From positions 6,388,994 to 6,452,993 of the forward strand of contig JABAKD010000019.1 in the NCBI GenBank assembly GCA_012845835.1: a DNA stretch of 64,000 bases, written 5' to 3'. Positions 56,101 to 64,000 of this stretch are shown one piece after another. The position numbers were made by a program, and so were the translations under genes. The number at the start of each line of letters is the position of its first letter. Within the stretch, counting starts at the first letter, position 1. This stretch comes from Undaria pinnatifida (Eukaryota > Sar > Phaeophyceae > Laminariales > Alariaceae). The notes beneath the pieces were generated by a model, which was not told the origin of the DNA, did no database searches, and was given only the letters and a program-made list of their open reading frames with translations.

Positions 56101-59100
56101 CTTCCGTTGTTCCCCGTTTCCTCTCCCGTTTGTTCCCGTTTCTGCTCCTGTTCATTCCCGTTTGCGCTCCCATTTTCGTTACTGTTCTCGACGATTCCCG
56201 TTTCAGCGCCCGTTCGCTTGTTCCTGTAACCCGTTCCCGCTCCCGTCTGTTCCTGTTTCCCGTTCGTTCCCGTTCCCGCTCCCGCTCCCGTTTGTGCATG
56301 TCGCCGTTCATGTCCGTTCCCCGTTGCTTCTGACGTGCGCTTCCGTTTCGGCACCGTGTCTGCTCCCATTCCGCTTTCCGTTCATTCCCGTCCTCGTTCC
56401 CGTTTTCGTTCCCATTTTCGCCTCTTTTCGCTCGCTCCCCGTTCCCGCTCTCGCTTGTTGACGTTCCCGTTCGATACGGTTCCCACTCTCGCTCCCATTT
56501 TCGTTCCCGTTTACGCTCCCGTTCATTCGATCCCGTTTCCGTTCTCGTTCCCGTTGCCGCTCCCTGTGTAGTGGCTTCCCCGATCGTGGGGAACTCTTAC
56601 AACGTGGTGGCCACCGAGTACACCGATGCCAACTGTACCAGCCCCACGGATAACACCCGGGTGGTAGCGGGAGAGTTGTTTTTTGAAGGCCCGAACGACG
56701 GGAGCTGCTATCAGCTGGCCTCGGGGGGCACATTCCACAAGCGCAGGTGAAGAGTCCTCCAATACAGCGGTAGAGGGGAGAGCTGTGAGTCGGTACGGCA
56801 CGACTCAAGTCGCAACCGACTAGGTACTGGTCGGACTATTGTAGCAGCTAGTCGTTTCCCGAAAGGTGCTGACTGTCCGACTTAATTGAGGACTGATTCT
56901 ACGATAGCCCCCCCCCCCCAAAAAAAAAAAAAAAAAACATTGATTTTTCTTCAACGAACCTTTCATGGCTGCTCGACACAAGGGAAGGACGCAATTGAAA
57001 GCAAAGTTGTCAGCCACATATCTTCTTGTGTGCAAAGGTCCGACGATCGACGACGTCGGGGAGGGTGTCGAGGGACGCCGTGGTTCAGGGGACTCGGCCG
57101 GAAGCTGGTTTTTGAAAGCGGCGATTTCGTCAAAGAAAAGTGGGGGGGGGGGGGGGGGGGGATAACAGCAGAACGACTCGGTTGCCTTTTTGGGGGGGGG
57201 CAAACGGTTCTGACCAGTTTTTTTTTTTTTTTTTTTTGGAGCCTGCTACTACGATAGAGGGTGCACCAACCATTGTTGTTTTTTCTTTTAAGGTTCCAGA
57301 ATTTGGGAACTTAAAAACACGTCCCTGCCAAAAACTGATCCTTGGGTAAAAAATAAATAAAAACTGCTCTTTAATACCTGCCGGTATATGAAAAATCCCC
57401 ATGGCCTACGAAGGTACACGACGAAAATCGTGCGAAAAAACAAGATAAAACTGTGAAATTTGCGACGGTTTTGGGTTTCAGGAGCCTGCCTCGTCATTCA
57501 GAAAACATTTCAACCAAGAAAAAAATGGGATACCTCTTGTAATACCTCTGGCGTAGCACATGGGTCAAAAATCGTAGCGCACGCGGAAATGTTGGTCGAG
57601 TTGCTTGCGCGCGACCGAGTTAGAGTTGTCTTCGAAGTCATAATGTGTCCGGGAAGAGAGATGTTGAGGTCCCCTCCCTCGTCGTTAGGATCTCAGAAAG
57701 TTGTGCCACACCCCGGCCGGCTGTGAAGTGGCTGTGTGTCACGTCGGTACAGAAAGGGGGGAGAGCTGCGAGTCGGCACGGCTCGACTTAACGCCTTCTC
57801 TGCTTAGTTGGAAACCCCTTTTGGGGACGGCTTTACTTGAAGTTAGTATGGGGAGGGGCTTGGGGGCTCTTGAGGGGTTAAGTCGCCGACTAGTGATTGG
57901 TCGGGCTCTAGCAGTAGCTATTATAGTCGTTTCCCGAAAGGTGCCCCAGCCATCCAACACAAGGGTTTCCAACGCGGGATGCGTTTTCCTTTTGGGGGGG
58001 CTGACTCCTCTAGCCGCCAAGGGGCGGGTGGGGGGGTGGGGGGGGTGATTTGGCTCGCTTCGATCGCCTGACTATGATAGGTCAGCAAGCGGGCCGGCCG
58101 TCAAGCATCTGATTTTCCTAATTGAGATGAGAATGAAAAAACATCCTATTTTTCTAATTAAGATGAGAACAATGAAGGCCGTGATTTTTTTTTTTTTTTA
58201 ATTTTGGAACGAAGTAAATGCTCCTGAGAATTAGGGTTACGAGTATATTGTGCTAGGGCACAGTGGAGTTATTGGCAACAATTATCGATTGCACATGGAA
58301 AAAACATGGCAGCTCGGCATTACCGGCAAGTTCGAGAAATAGTAAGTGAGATACAATGAATCTTGAATGTCGGGAGGGAGCATCATATCACTAGGCACCT
58401 CTCGAAACACAAGCGCCGGTTTTCTTGAACATCATATCTGGTCCTCGTCGGGACTGCCAATCAATCCTGATTTCGATTGTTTTTCGTACGGCCGATAGAT
58501 TTGGCCAGATTGTAACAGTGTTTTCAAAAGTATGAAAAATCGACTCTCAGGAAAATGTACACTCTGGTATCTCTCTTTTTCAAAAAACAAACGAGAAGTT
58601 GTTCATTTTCATCGGAAAAGAGGACATTTTTTACTCAATTCAGAAAATCGGCGCTTGTTGTCAGCCGGCTTCGTTCACCCCCATCCGAAACGTATGAACG
58701 ACCCGAATCTTGAAGGTGTCTCTGCTAAAGGAGTAGGAACGGCAAACTTACCAAAGGCAACAAACAAGCCACTTCTACCCCCGCCCAAAGCCCGCCCAAA
58801 TGTTAGAAAGTGTCTCTATATATACTAGGAGCAGGAACGGTGCTCCTGCTCGAAAGGGATGCGTGGTCAATGGTAAAATTACTAAGGCAAGAAGTTAACG
58901 AGAACGACCGTGGAATCCCCCCCTGCCCATGGCGTGGATCAGGTGTCGATCCGACGGCAGCGTGCGAACGCAGACGTTCGCCTCCAACGACACAACCTGC
59001 TCCGGCCAAGTCTGGGAGCAGACCACGAGCGCCACGACCTCGACAGCTTGCAACGTGGTGGAGGAGGGAGGTTACTTCTACAGGCAAGAACGAGAAAGAG

Positions 59101-60746
59101 GAAATACCACAACTAGAGCGTCAGCAGGGGGTGGGGGGAGGGGTTAGCTATGGTGGTGTTTGCGGGGGGGCGGAGGGGGGAGTGTTGAATTTGTTTGTCT
59201 GTTGGTGATTTCCGGTGACAGTTACGCTGTTGTGCTACGCAGACCCAATCCTACCCTCGCCCTCGCCCTCGCCCCCGCCCTGTCCCCTCCCATACCATAA
59301 CACCTTAACCCCAACCAATCCTTACCTGTTTGTACAGGAACCTAACCAAACTAGATCTACCCTACCCTACTCTAACCACCCTATTCCAACCTAACCTAAC
59401 CTATTCTGCCCTACCCTACTCTACCCTACGCCACTCTACCCTACCCTCCCACACTCTCCCCCCTTCCCCCGCCCCCGCCCCCGTCCCCGCCGTTGACTTA
59501 AACTGCGCCCTCGCCCCCATCCCCCGCCTCCACCTCCGCCGCCAAGCCGTCCACTTCCTTGCAAAAAACAGCCTTATCCCTACCCCCGCCCCCGACACGT
59601 GCTACGATAGAAGTATTAAGGTATACCCTTTTTTGGCTAAAATACTTTCTGAACGACGAGGCTTCTTAACCCCCCAAATTGTCGAGATACCTTTTTTTTT
59701 TCCTCTTGTATTTCGAAGCTGTTGTTTTGTGTGTATACACCGGGGCCACGGGTTTGTTCACCGGATCGCCGCCCTTCAATTTTCTCCAAATCAATGTTTT
59801 TTGGTCGAGGGGGTATAGAGGTCTTCTGGTAAGGGGAGCTCCAGAAGAAAAAAGGGGGTACCTCTACCATGTAGCTGGTGTCCCACACCCTCACCGCGAC
59901 CCCAACCCTAACCCCTATCCCCACCGCAACCTCTCTACGCTAGCCCCTGCGCCCAACCCCCACTTCGACCCCGTGTTAACCCCCACCCCAACCCCAATCC
60001 TCACCCCCATCCCTATCCCCACCCCCATCCTCGCCCAGCGAGGCGCCAACCCCAACCTCCACCCCCACCTCACCCCAACCCCCACCCTCAGCCCCCATCC
60101 CGACCCCCCTGCTAACCCCCACCCCAACCCCAATCCCCACCCCCATCCCCATCCCCACCTCATCACTCACCTAGACCCTAGCCCCAACCTCTACCCCCAC
60201 CCCAACCTCTACCCCTACCCCCAACCCCCATCCCAATCCCCGTGCTAACCCTCACCCCAACCCCAATCCTCACCCCCATCCCCACCCCGCCACTCACCTA
60301 GGCGGCAACCCCAACCCCCACCCCAACCTCTACCCCTACCCCCAACCCCCATCCCGATCCCCATGCTAACCCCAACCCCAACCCTCACCCCCGTCCCCAT
60401 CCGTATCACAATCACCATCTCCATCCCCACCCCCCTCCCCAACCCCTTTCGCGCAAAAAAAAACAGTTACGTATCTTGTACAACGGACGGGGCTGAAGTG
60501 GCCGCTGGAGGCACGCTGGCTCCGTCGCTGACCCCATCTCCCACCATCACAAGGGCACCTGTTGCGACTCTAGCACCTTTGCCGCCCCCCCCGAGCGCGG
60601 CACCCACCATGCTTGGCGGTGACGATGCGGATTCTCGGGACACGGGTGGGGCCGCGGGGAGGGGTAGCGGGAGGGTGGGTGGGTTGGGGTGGGCCGTGTC
60701 GGTGTTGGCTGCTGTTGGTGTCGGTGCTGTGCGCGGTTTGTTTTAG
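50193..60746 (+). CDS. Secreted, probably GPI-anchored cysteine-module protein (5 exons)
   Basis: Seen: exons are 50193-50382, 54560-54781, 56572-56746, 58943-59083 and 60467-60746. Introns 1 and 2 are phase 1 and introns 3 and 4 phase 2. All joins keep the frame, and 190+222+175+141+280 nt give 335 codons plus stop. Donors are GTAAGC, GTGTGT, GTGAAG and GCAAGA (a GC-AG intron); acceptors end AG. Residues 1-22 are a signal peptide (IAYSSLFYAACLQLAALQ). Residues 30-250 hold imperfect modules with Y/F-x-D-x-x-C (YYDDEC, YADSTC, EYTDANC, FASNDTTC) and C-x-x-DG (CRSDGS, CTTDGA). Residues 255-290 are a Pro/Thr/Ser/Ala stalk. The end, GLGWAVSVLAAVGVG plus AVRGLF, is hydrophobic. Inferred: a cell-surface or wall protein. 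No enzyme domain is recognised. Introns of 1.4-4.2 kb hold MITEs and pyrimidine tracts. Confidence 0.82.
52639..52895 (+). mobile_element. MITE family A with 4 bp target duplication, in intron 1
   Basis: Left end GACTGATTCTACGATAGCCC, right end GGGGGGGCGTAGTGAGACTC. Flanked by TTTC on both sides (52635-52638 and 52896-52899). It sits in the first intron of the surface-protein gene in the same orientation. Confidence 0.85.
53637..53692 (+). repeat. 10 bp minisatellite CCAACCACTC
   Basis: Six nearly perfect copies, ending at the left end of a family D MITE. Confidence 0.9.
53693..53960 (+). mobile_element. MITE family D with 4 bp target duplication, in intron 1
   Basis: Left end GACCCATGCTACGATCTAGA, right end CTCTATCGTAGAAGGCGTC. 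Flanks are ACAG on both sides (53689-53692 and 53961-53964). It contains TGTGTACCTATAGGCCATGG, TTCAACCGG, TCTCCAAAATCAG, GGTCTTAAGC in family order. Confidence 0.82.
54195..54559 (+). other. 365 nt pyrimidine tract before exon 2
   Basis: Almost pure C/T (CCCCTCCCCC, TCTCTCTTCC) up to the TATCCATCCAG acceptor of the surface-protein gene. It is far longer than an ordinary polypyrimidine tract. Confidence 0.85.
55128..55370 (+). repeat. Tandem duplication, about 120 bp unit, in intron 2
   Basis: GTTGTTGAAAAGAAACCTTT...GCATCGATAAAGTAAAGACT occurs twice with a few changes. Confidence 0.85.
55385..55755 (+). repeat. GGGA tetranucleotide array in intron 2
   Basis: About 370 bp of (GGGA)n with occasional GGGT and GGA units. 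The Ser-Leu-Pro-Pro and Gly-Arg-Glu frames are artefacts. Purine-only sequence of this length may form triplex structures. Confidence 0.95.
55985..56571 (+). other. Degenerate CGTTCCCGTT minisatellite and pyrimidine tract before exon 3
   Basis: Nearly 590 nt of CCCGTTCCCGCTCCCGTT-like units runs straight into the CTGTGTAG acceptor of exon 3. It starts with TTCGCTCGCTCGC. Confidence 0.85.
56891..57179 (+). mobile_element. MITE family A, in intron 3
   Basis: Left end GACTGATTCTACGATAGCCC, then an A run. The right end is degraded by a long G run (57141-57160) before GATAACAGCAGAACGACTC. The internal order is intact. No matching flanks. Confidence 0.78.
57241..57566 (-). mobile_element. MITE family D, in intron 3
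   Basis: On the minus strand: GACCCATGTGCTACGCCAGA at the 5' end, GGTATCCCATTTTTTTCTTG, GTGTACCTTCGTAGGCCATG, and CTCTATCGTAGTAGCAGGC at the 3' end. It lies 61 bp from a family A copy. Confidence 0.72.
58783..58900 (+). repeat. Dispersed repeat family I, in intron 3
   Basis: CCCAAATGTTAGAAAGTGTC, TATACTAGGAGCAGGAACGG, TGCTCCTGCTCGAAAGGGAT, GCGTGGTCAATGG. GAGCAGGA...TCCTGCTC can form a hairpin. It matches 9333-9460 in inverse, so both reconstructed genes carry a copy in an intron. Confidence 0.7.
59230..60466 (+). other. Pyrimidine- and C-rich tract before exon 5
   Basis: Successive ACCCT, CCCCGCCC and CCCCAACCCC blocks fill most of intron 4, interrupted only by a family D element. They end at the acceptor in GCGCAAAAAAAAACAG. 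The CCCCAACC units look telomere-like but are too irregular. Confidence 0.8.
59594..59882 (+). mobile_element. MITE family D, in intron 4
   Basis: Left end GACACGTGCTACGATAGAAG, right end CTCTACCATGTAGCTGGTGTC. GGCTTCTTAACCCC, TTCACCGGATCG and TCTCCAAATCAATG lie between, in family order. Confidence 0.75.
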
Positions 60747-61030
60747 GTGGGATTTTGAGTAGAGGTGGTTGGGGGGAAGGGGGAAGGGGGGAGGGGGGGG
60801 GGGGGTGGCTGCCATTGGCGTTGGTGGTGCTGCGTGAAGTTTGTTTTTCAAGTTTGTTTTTTAAGTTTGTTTTTTAAGTTCGTTGTTGGCCGCGGGGTGT
60901 TTGGTAGAGTTCAAGCGTAGTCGAGGACTGACCGAAGGTTTCGACGGTTAAGGCCGGGGGTTACTTTTTCAGGGAGTTTTTTTTTTCTTTTTGCGGTGCC
61001 GCGGAGTCATCAAATCGCGCAAAAAAAAAC
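60747..61030. other. 3' flank of the surface-protein gene
   Basis: Three direct copies of AAGTTTGTTTTTT lie at 60837-60880. A G run lies at 60788-60807. No consensus AATAAA is seen. Confidence 0.4.
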
Positions 61031-61310
61031 GACCCATGCTACGATAAAGTTATTAAGGTATACCGTTTTTTGGCGAAAACGTTTAACCCAAAATCGTCGG
61101 ATTTACGCCACATTTTTTTTTTATTTTTTCATGATTCTCGTCGTGTGGTACCTACCTAGACCATGCGGGAATTTTCGTCTGGGTCATCTAGCACTTTGAT
61201 TTTTTTCTTTTTTGTCCCAAATCAGTTTTTGGGAGAGGTCGTCTTAAGCTCCCAAAATTGTGGAACCTTGAAGAATAAAAATGGTGCGCGGCTCTATCGT
61301 AGCACGCGTC
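61031..61310 (+). mobile_element. MITE family D, near full length
   Basis: Left end GACCCATGCTACGATAAAGT, right end CTCTATCGTAGCACGCGTC, with GGTATACCGTTTTTTGGC, AACCCAAAATCGTCGG and GTCTTAAGCTCCCAAAATTG between. The flanks do not match. Confidence 0.8.
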
Positions 61311-61584
61311 AGGGGTGGTTACTCCCCGTACCTTTGGCTTTGATTGTTTGTCGGCGGACAGTTTCAATCTGGGACAGTTTGCTTGGTCGACGAGTGAGTG
61401 ACTGACCAATTGATTGATCGATGGATGATAGCCTTGGACCTCGATGCCTCGGACGATCTATAGTAACCGAGGAATGGTAGTCGATTTAGTTGATGACACC
61501 CGATAGTCGGGTAATCTCGATTAACGGCGACGAACGAACGAACGTTTCGATAGCCGATTTTAGTGCGAACAATTTCGATGATGG

Positions 61585-61740
61585 TTGACACTGCTGCGAG
61601 CATTCGATGGTCCATGCATATAATGCGACATTTCGATGATGGTGGTTCATGTATGCGACCATTCGGTAGTCGATAATGCAGCTATTTAACAGAGTCGGTG
61701 ATGCGACCGTTCGATGGTCGACAATGCTAGCATTCGATAT
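61585..61740 (+). repeat. Degenerate palindromic repeat ATGCGACCRTTCGRTGGTCG
   Basis: At least three copies (near 61594, 61656, 61706) of a palindrome around CATTCGATGGTC, each followed by AATGC. Confidence 0.6.
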
Positions 61741-61782
61741 GTGAGGTAAAGCAGCGGTTCTCGAATCTTGGCCTTCGTTTTA

Positions 61783-61876
61783 TGCGTTCGTTCGTTCGTT
61801 CGTTCGTTCGTTCGTTCGTTCGTTCGTTCGTTCGTTCGTTCGTTCGTTCGCTCGTTCGCTCGTTCGTTCGTGTTGG
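61783..61876 (+). repeat. CGTT tetranucleotide array
   Basis: About 90 bp of (TTCG)n, near perfect, so all frames look open (Ser-Phe-Val-Arg or Glu-Arg-Thr-Asn). An artefactual coding signal. Confidence 0.95.
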
Positions 61877-62539
61877 TTGGTTGCTTGCTTGCTTTGGTTT
61901 TTTTTTTTTCCCTTCGTTTGGTGGTGGTGAGCTCGTTGTTGCTTTGTTGTGTGCACGGGGACAAAGCAATGCACCGCCGTTGAAACTACTTTTTTTGTTT
62001 TTTTTGTATCTACCAATAGCACTCCCAATTTTAGCTACTTATAGCGCTCTTCCGGTTTTGGCCAGCGCCCGTTTTGGTTAGCGACTATACATCGGACGCA
62101 TCAATTTAGGACGGGTTCGTCCGCAGAGTACAGGCATAGCAGCACAACGATGCATTTTTTTTTCGCGCGCACGCTCGATCGAGTTGAATGTGCGCCAACT
62201 GTGTAGTACAATATACCGGGGGGCTTTTTGGGTTTGCACACCCCCGAAAAAGCAACTTATTTGCTTGCACGTTTTTACAAAAGGTTGTTACCACGCGCTG
62301 TTGTTATATGCGCGCGCGTGAGCAGAGAGGAAAATACAACTTTTTTTTTCCGCCTGAGAGTAATTTTTATCATGTGAAAAAAAAACTAGAAAACACTTCT
62401 ACGTGATGGGGGGTGTGCGGGGTGGGTGTCGATTGAGAGACGACTACGATAGACGCTTTGATGTGACGAAAAATTGATCGATCGATACGAAATCGTTACT
62501 GTTGTAGCCGATAGATATATTTGAAGATTTTTGTTCAGC

Positions 62540-63402
62540 ATGAGCTTAAAACGGGGATTCGAGGAGATGGAGGGCGGAGCTAGCTCATACCTAAGACGCG
62601 CTCGATATTATGTTATTTTCCAGGTATCGAAATATCGATATATATTTCAATATATGGAAACTTTCGATGCGATATACAGTACAACATTACGCGTTCGATT
62701 AAACGTATCGGAATATCGATACACATCGAAATTTCGATGTTTCCATAAACATGGAAACTTCCGAAGCGATATATAACAATACGCGTTCAATATGATCTAT
62801 CGAAATATCGATATTTAGAGTTGCGGAAACTTTCGATGCGATATACCAGTGGTATATGCAACGTTACGTAGTCGAAACCGCTATTTATGTAGTTTACTGT
62901 GTAGGGTAAAACCAGGTACTTCGTGCCTGGTTCGGGGTCTCTTGTTTTTTTTCTTTGCTGAGGATACTCAATAATTATCCACGTTGAAAATCATGCGGCT
63001 TATTAGAGGTAAAAAAGCATGATACAACAGAGTAATGTGGTTTATATATATTTGCTATAGGCTCAGTCGAATTGGCGTTGCGCGCGAGCAGAAAAAAAAA
63101 AGAAGCAGTTCTTCTGAGCGGTGTAAGAAGGCCGAGCCTGTATGATTGGCGTTAACCCCCCCCCCCCTCGAAAATGTATCGTGAGAGTTGAAACGTTGCG
63201 TTTGCACTCCACTGCAGACTACATGCATGGGTTTGTTGCGTTTGTTACGTGGGAGGTGGGGGGAGGAGTACGAGCTAGTGGGGTGGGTATCGAGTCGGAC
63301 GATCAAGAGTTCGATCCTCCGATGCCGACAACACGAAAAATATCACCGGATAAATTTCGTTTGGTTTCCGTTGTTGGTTTCGTGTCTTCTTTCTGGGATT
63401 GA
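62540..63402 (+). CDS. Possible two-exon short gene
   Basis: Seen: a start at 62540 opens MSLKRGFEEMEGGASSYLRR and then ARYYVIFQ, followed by a CAG/GTATCG donor (62624). At 63295, after TATCGAG, the frame SDDQEFDPPMPTTRKISPDK continues to a stop at 63402. Both boundaries are phase 0, so they can be joined into about 64 residues. The charged, low-hydrophobicity content looks like coding sequence, but no domain is recognised. The presumed intron contains the TATCGAAATATCGATA repeats. It may extend beyond this window with other splice choices. Weakly supported. Confidence 0.22.
62624..62870 (+). repeat. Tandem TATCGAAATATCGATA repeats
   Basis: Three degenerate units of about 80-100 bp carry an ATCGAAATATCGATAT-type palindrome, GGAAACTTTCGATGCGATAT and ACGCGTTCGATTAAACG. 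The start of the region coincides with the candidate donor at 62624. Confidence 0.65.
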
Positions 63403-63504
63403 TTGTGAGTGATCGACGTGGTGGTTCGAATAATTAGCGTTGTCGGTTGGCAAACATACTAATTGTAGTAGAGCAATATATCTCTCCCCAGCCTCTGGTA
63501 TAAT

Positions 63505-63645
63505 ATTATTAACATGTAAAATAAACTCCAGCTGCGAGATCGAAGATTTCGTCGAATCTCATCTTTGCAAGCTGTGTGTGATACTCCGATCGCGCGTATT
63601 ATTACTGGGTGTGTGTCCTCATTAAGGATACAGGTCGACGACTCG
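63505..63645 (+). repeat. Dispersed repeat family C, copy 6
   Basis: AAATAAACTCCAGCTGCGAG, ATCGAAGATTTCGTCGAATC, TCATCTTTGCAAGCTGTGTG, TCCGATCGCGCGTATTATTA, TCCTCATTAAGGATACAGGT. Confidence 0.78.
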
Positions 63646-63649
63646 TGGG

Positions 63650-64000
63650 TATAAAATCATAACACGCGTCTCGTAAGTGCGACCGAGCTTCTCATCGCCC
63701 TGTTTTTTTTCTAATTGGGCGAGAGCAACGTGCCGCATATACATACGACATGACGATATCAGCCCGTGGCGCATGCTCCGCCCATGTCGGATGTAACAAC
63801 AACAAGTCGTTTGTTCTTCTCCCAGCAATATTAGACTCGCCCTAAAAAATGCAGGACGCGATCCCTGCAACAACAAAAAACCAGGAAAAAAAAAAACTCG
63901 CTATCTCTCTGCAGGAGGGTCCAGGTCGCCGTTTGTCTGGCTGTGGTGGTTGAGGTTGTGGCCTTACTTCACGGCGCGGTCCATTCTTTTTTCAACGCGG
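63650..64000. other. End of window without recognised gene
   Basis: No supported gene or element; an A run lies at 63878-63895. Confidence 0.4.

Noticed and set aside
59890-60450. Telomere-like CCCCAACCCC tract
   Set aside because: Units are irregular, it is internal to an intron and it ends at a splice site; no regular telomeric repeat.
63300-63345. B-box-like GAGTTCGATCC
   Set aside because: No A box at the right spacing and no T-stem pairing; it also falls in a better-supported coding reading.

Overview
This looks like nuclear DNA of a eukaryotic protist with a large, repeat-rich genome, most likely a photosynthetic stramenopile (diatom or brown-alga relatives). The grounds are genes split by long GT-AG introns, a plant/protist-type Ty1/copia element, a polymerase III tRNA gene, many microsatellites, very few genes, and a secreted cysteine domain (a CCWTENDN...DVC motif, later CECIEKMP) that I associate from memory with diatom and related genomes. 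No search was run, so the lineage is an inference. There is nothing bacterial, no CRISPR array and no viral capsid gene.

Only two genes could be rebuilt with good confidence, and both encode secreted proteins. On the minus strand at 8641-12160, three exons encode a 363-residue protein with a signal peptide, a cysteine-rich domain and a very acidic tail. On the plus strand at 50193-60746, five exons encode a 335-residue protein with a signal peptide, cysteine modules, a Pro/Thr/Ser stalk and a hydrophobic end like a GPI-anchor signal. In both, every splice phase matches and the summed exon lengths are exact multiples of three. The two do not form an obvious pathway; both point to the cell surface or extracellular space. 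A tRNA-His gene lies at 41782-41853 (minus). Two weaker gene candidates, an acidic nuclear-type protein (47113-47535) and a short two-exon reading (62540-63402), rest on splice-phase arguments only.

The rest is a mosaic of mobile and tandem DNA. 1-8.6 kb: minisatellites (19 bp, a CCATGGG array that changes polarity, a 17-18 bp array, a 313 bp duplication, GGA repeats). 12-24 kb: sparse sequence with SINE-like elements E and F, a foldback element and an element with long terminal inverted repeats. 24-34 kb: a solo LTR with a perfect 5 bp target duplication and, in the opposite orientation, a decayed copia element that carries a small nested insertion and itself sits in an older MITE. 35-41 kb: dense MITEs. 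41-49 kb: tRNA gene, SINEs, an array of repeat family C and tandem duplications. 50-61 kb: the surface-protein gene, with MITEs and huge pyrimidine tracts in its introns. 61-64 kb: palindromic and tetranucleotide repeats.

Repeat family letters A to I are names used only in this report. The most interesting new observations are that MITE families A and D share a terminal inverted-repeat core and 4 bp target duplications, that family F looks like a polyadenylated, 5'-truncated copy of an snRNA-like RNA, and that introns carry hundreds of bases of pyrimidine tract directly before exons.
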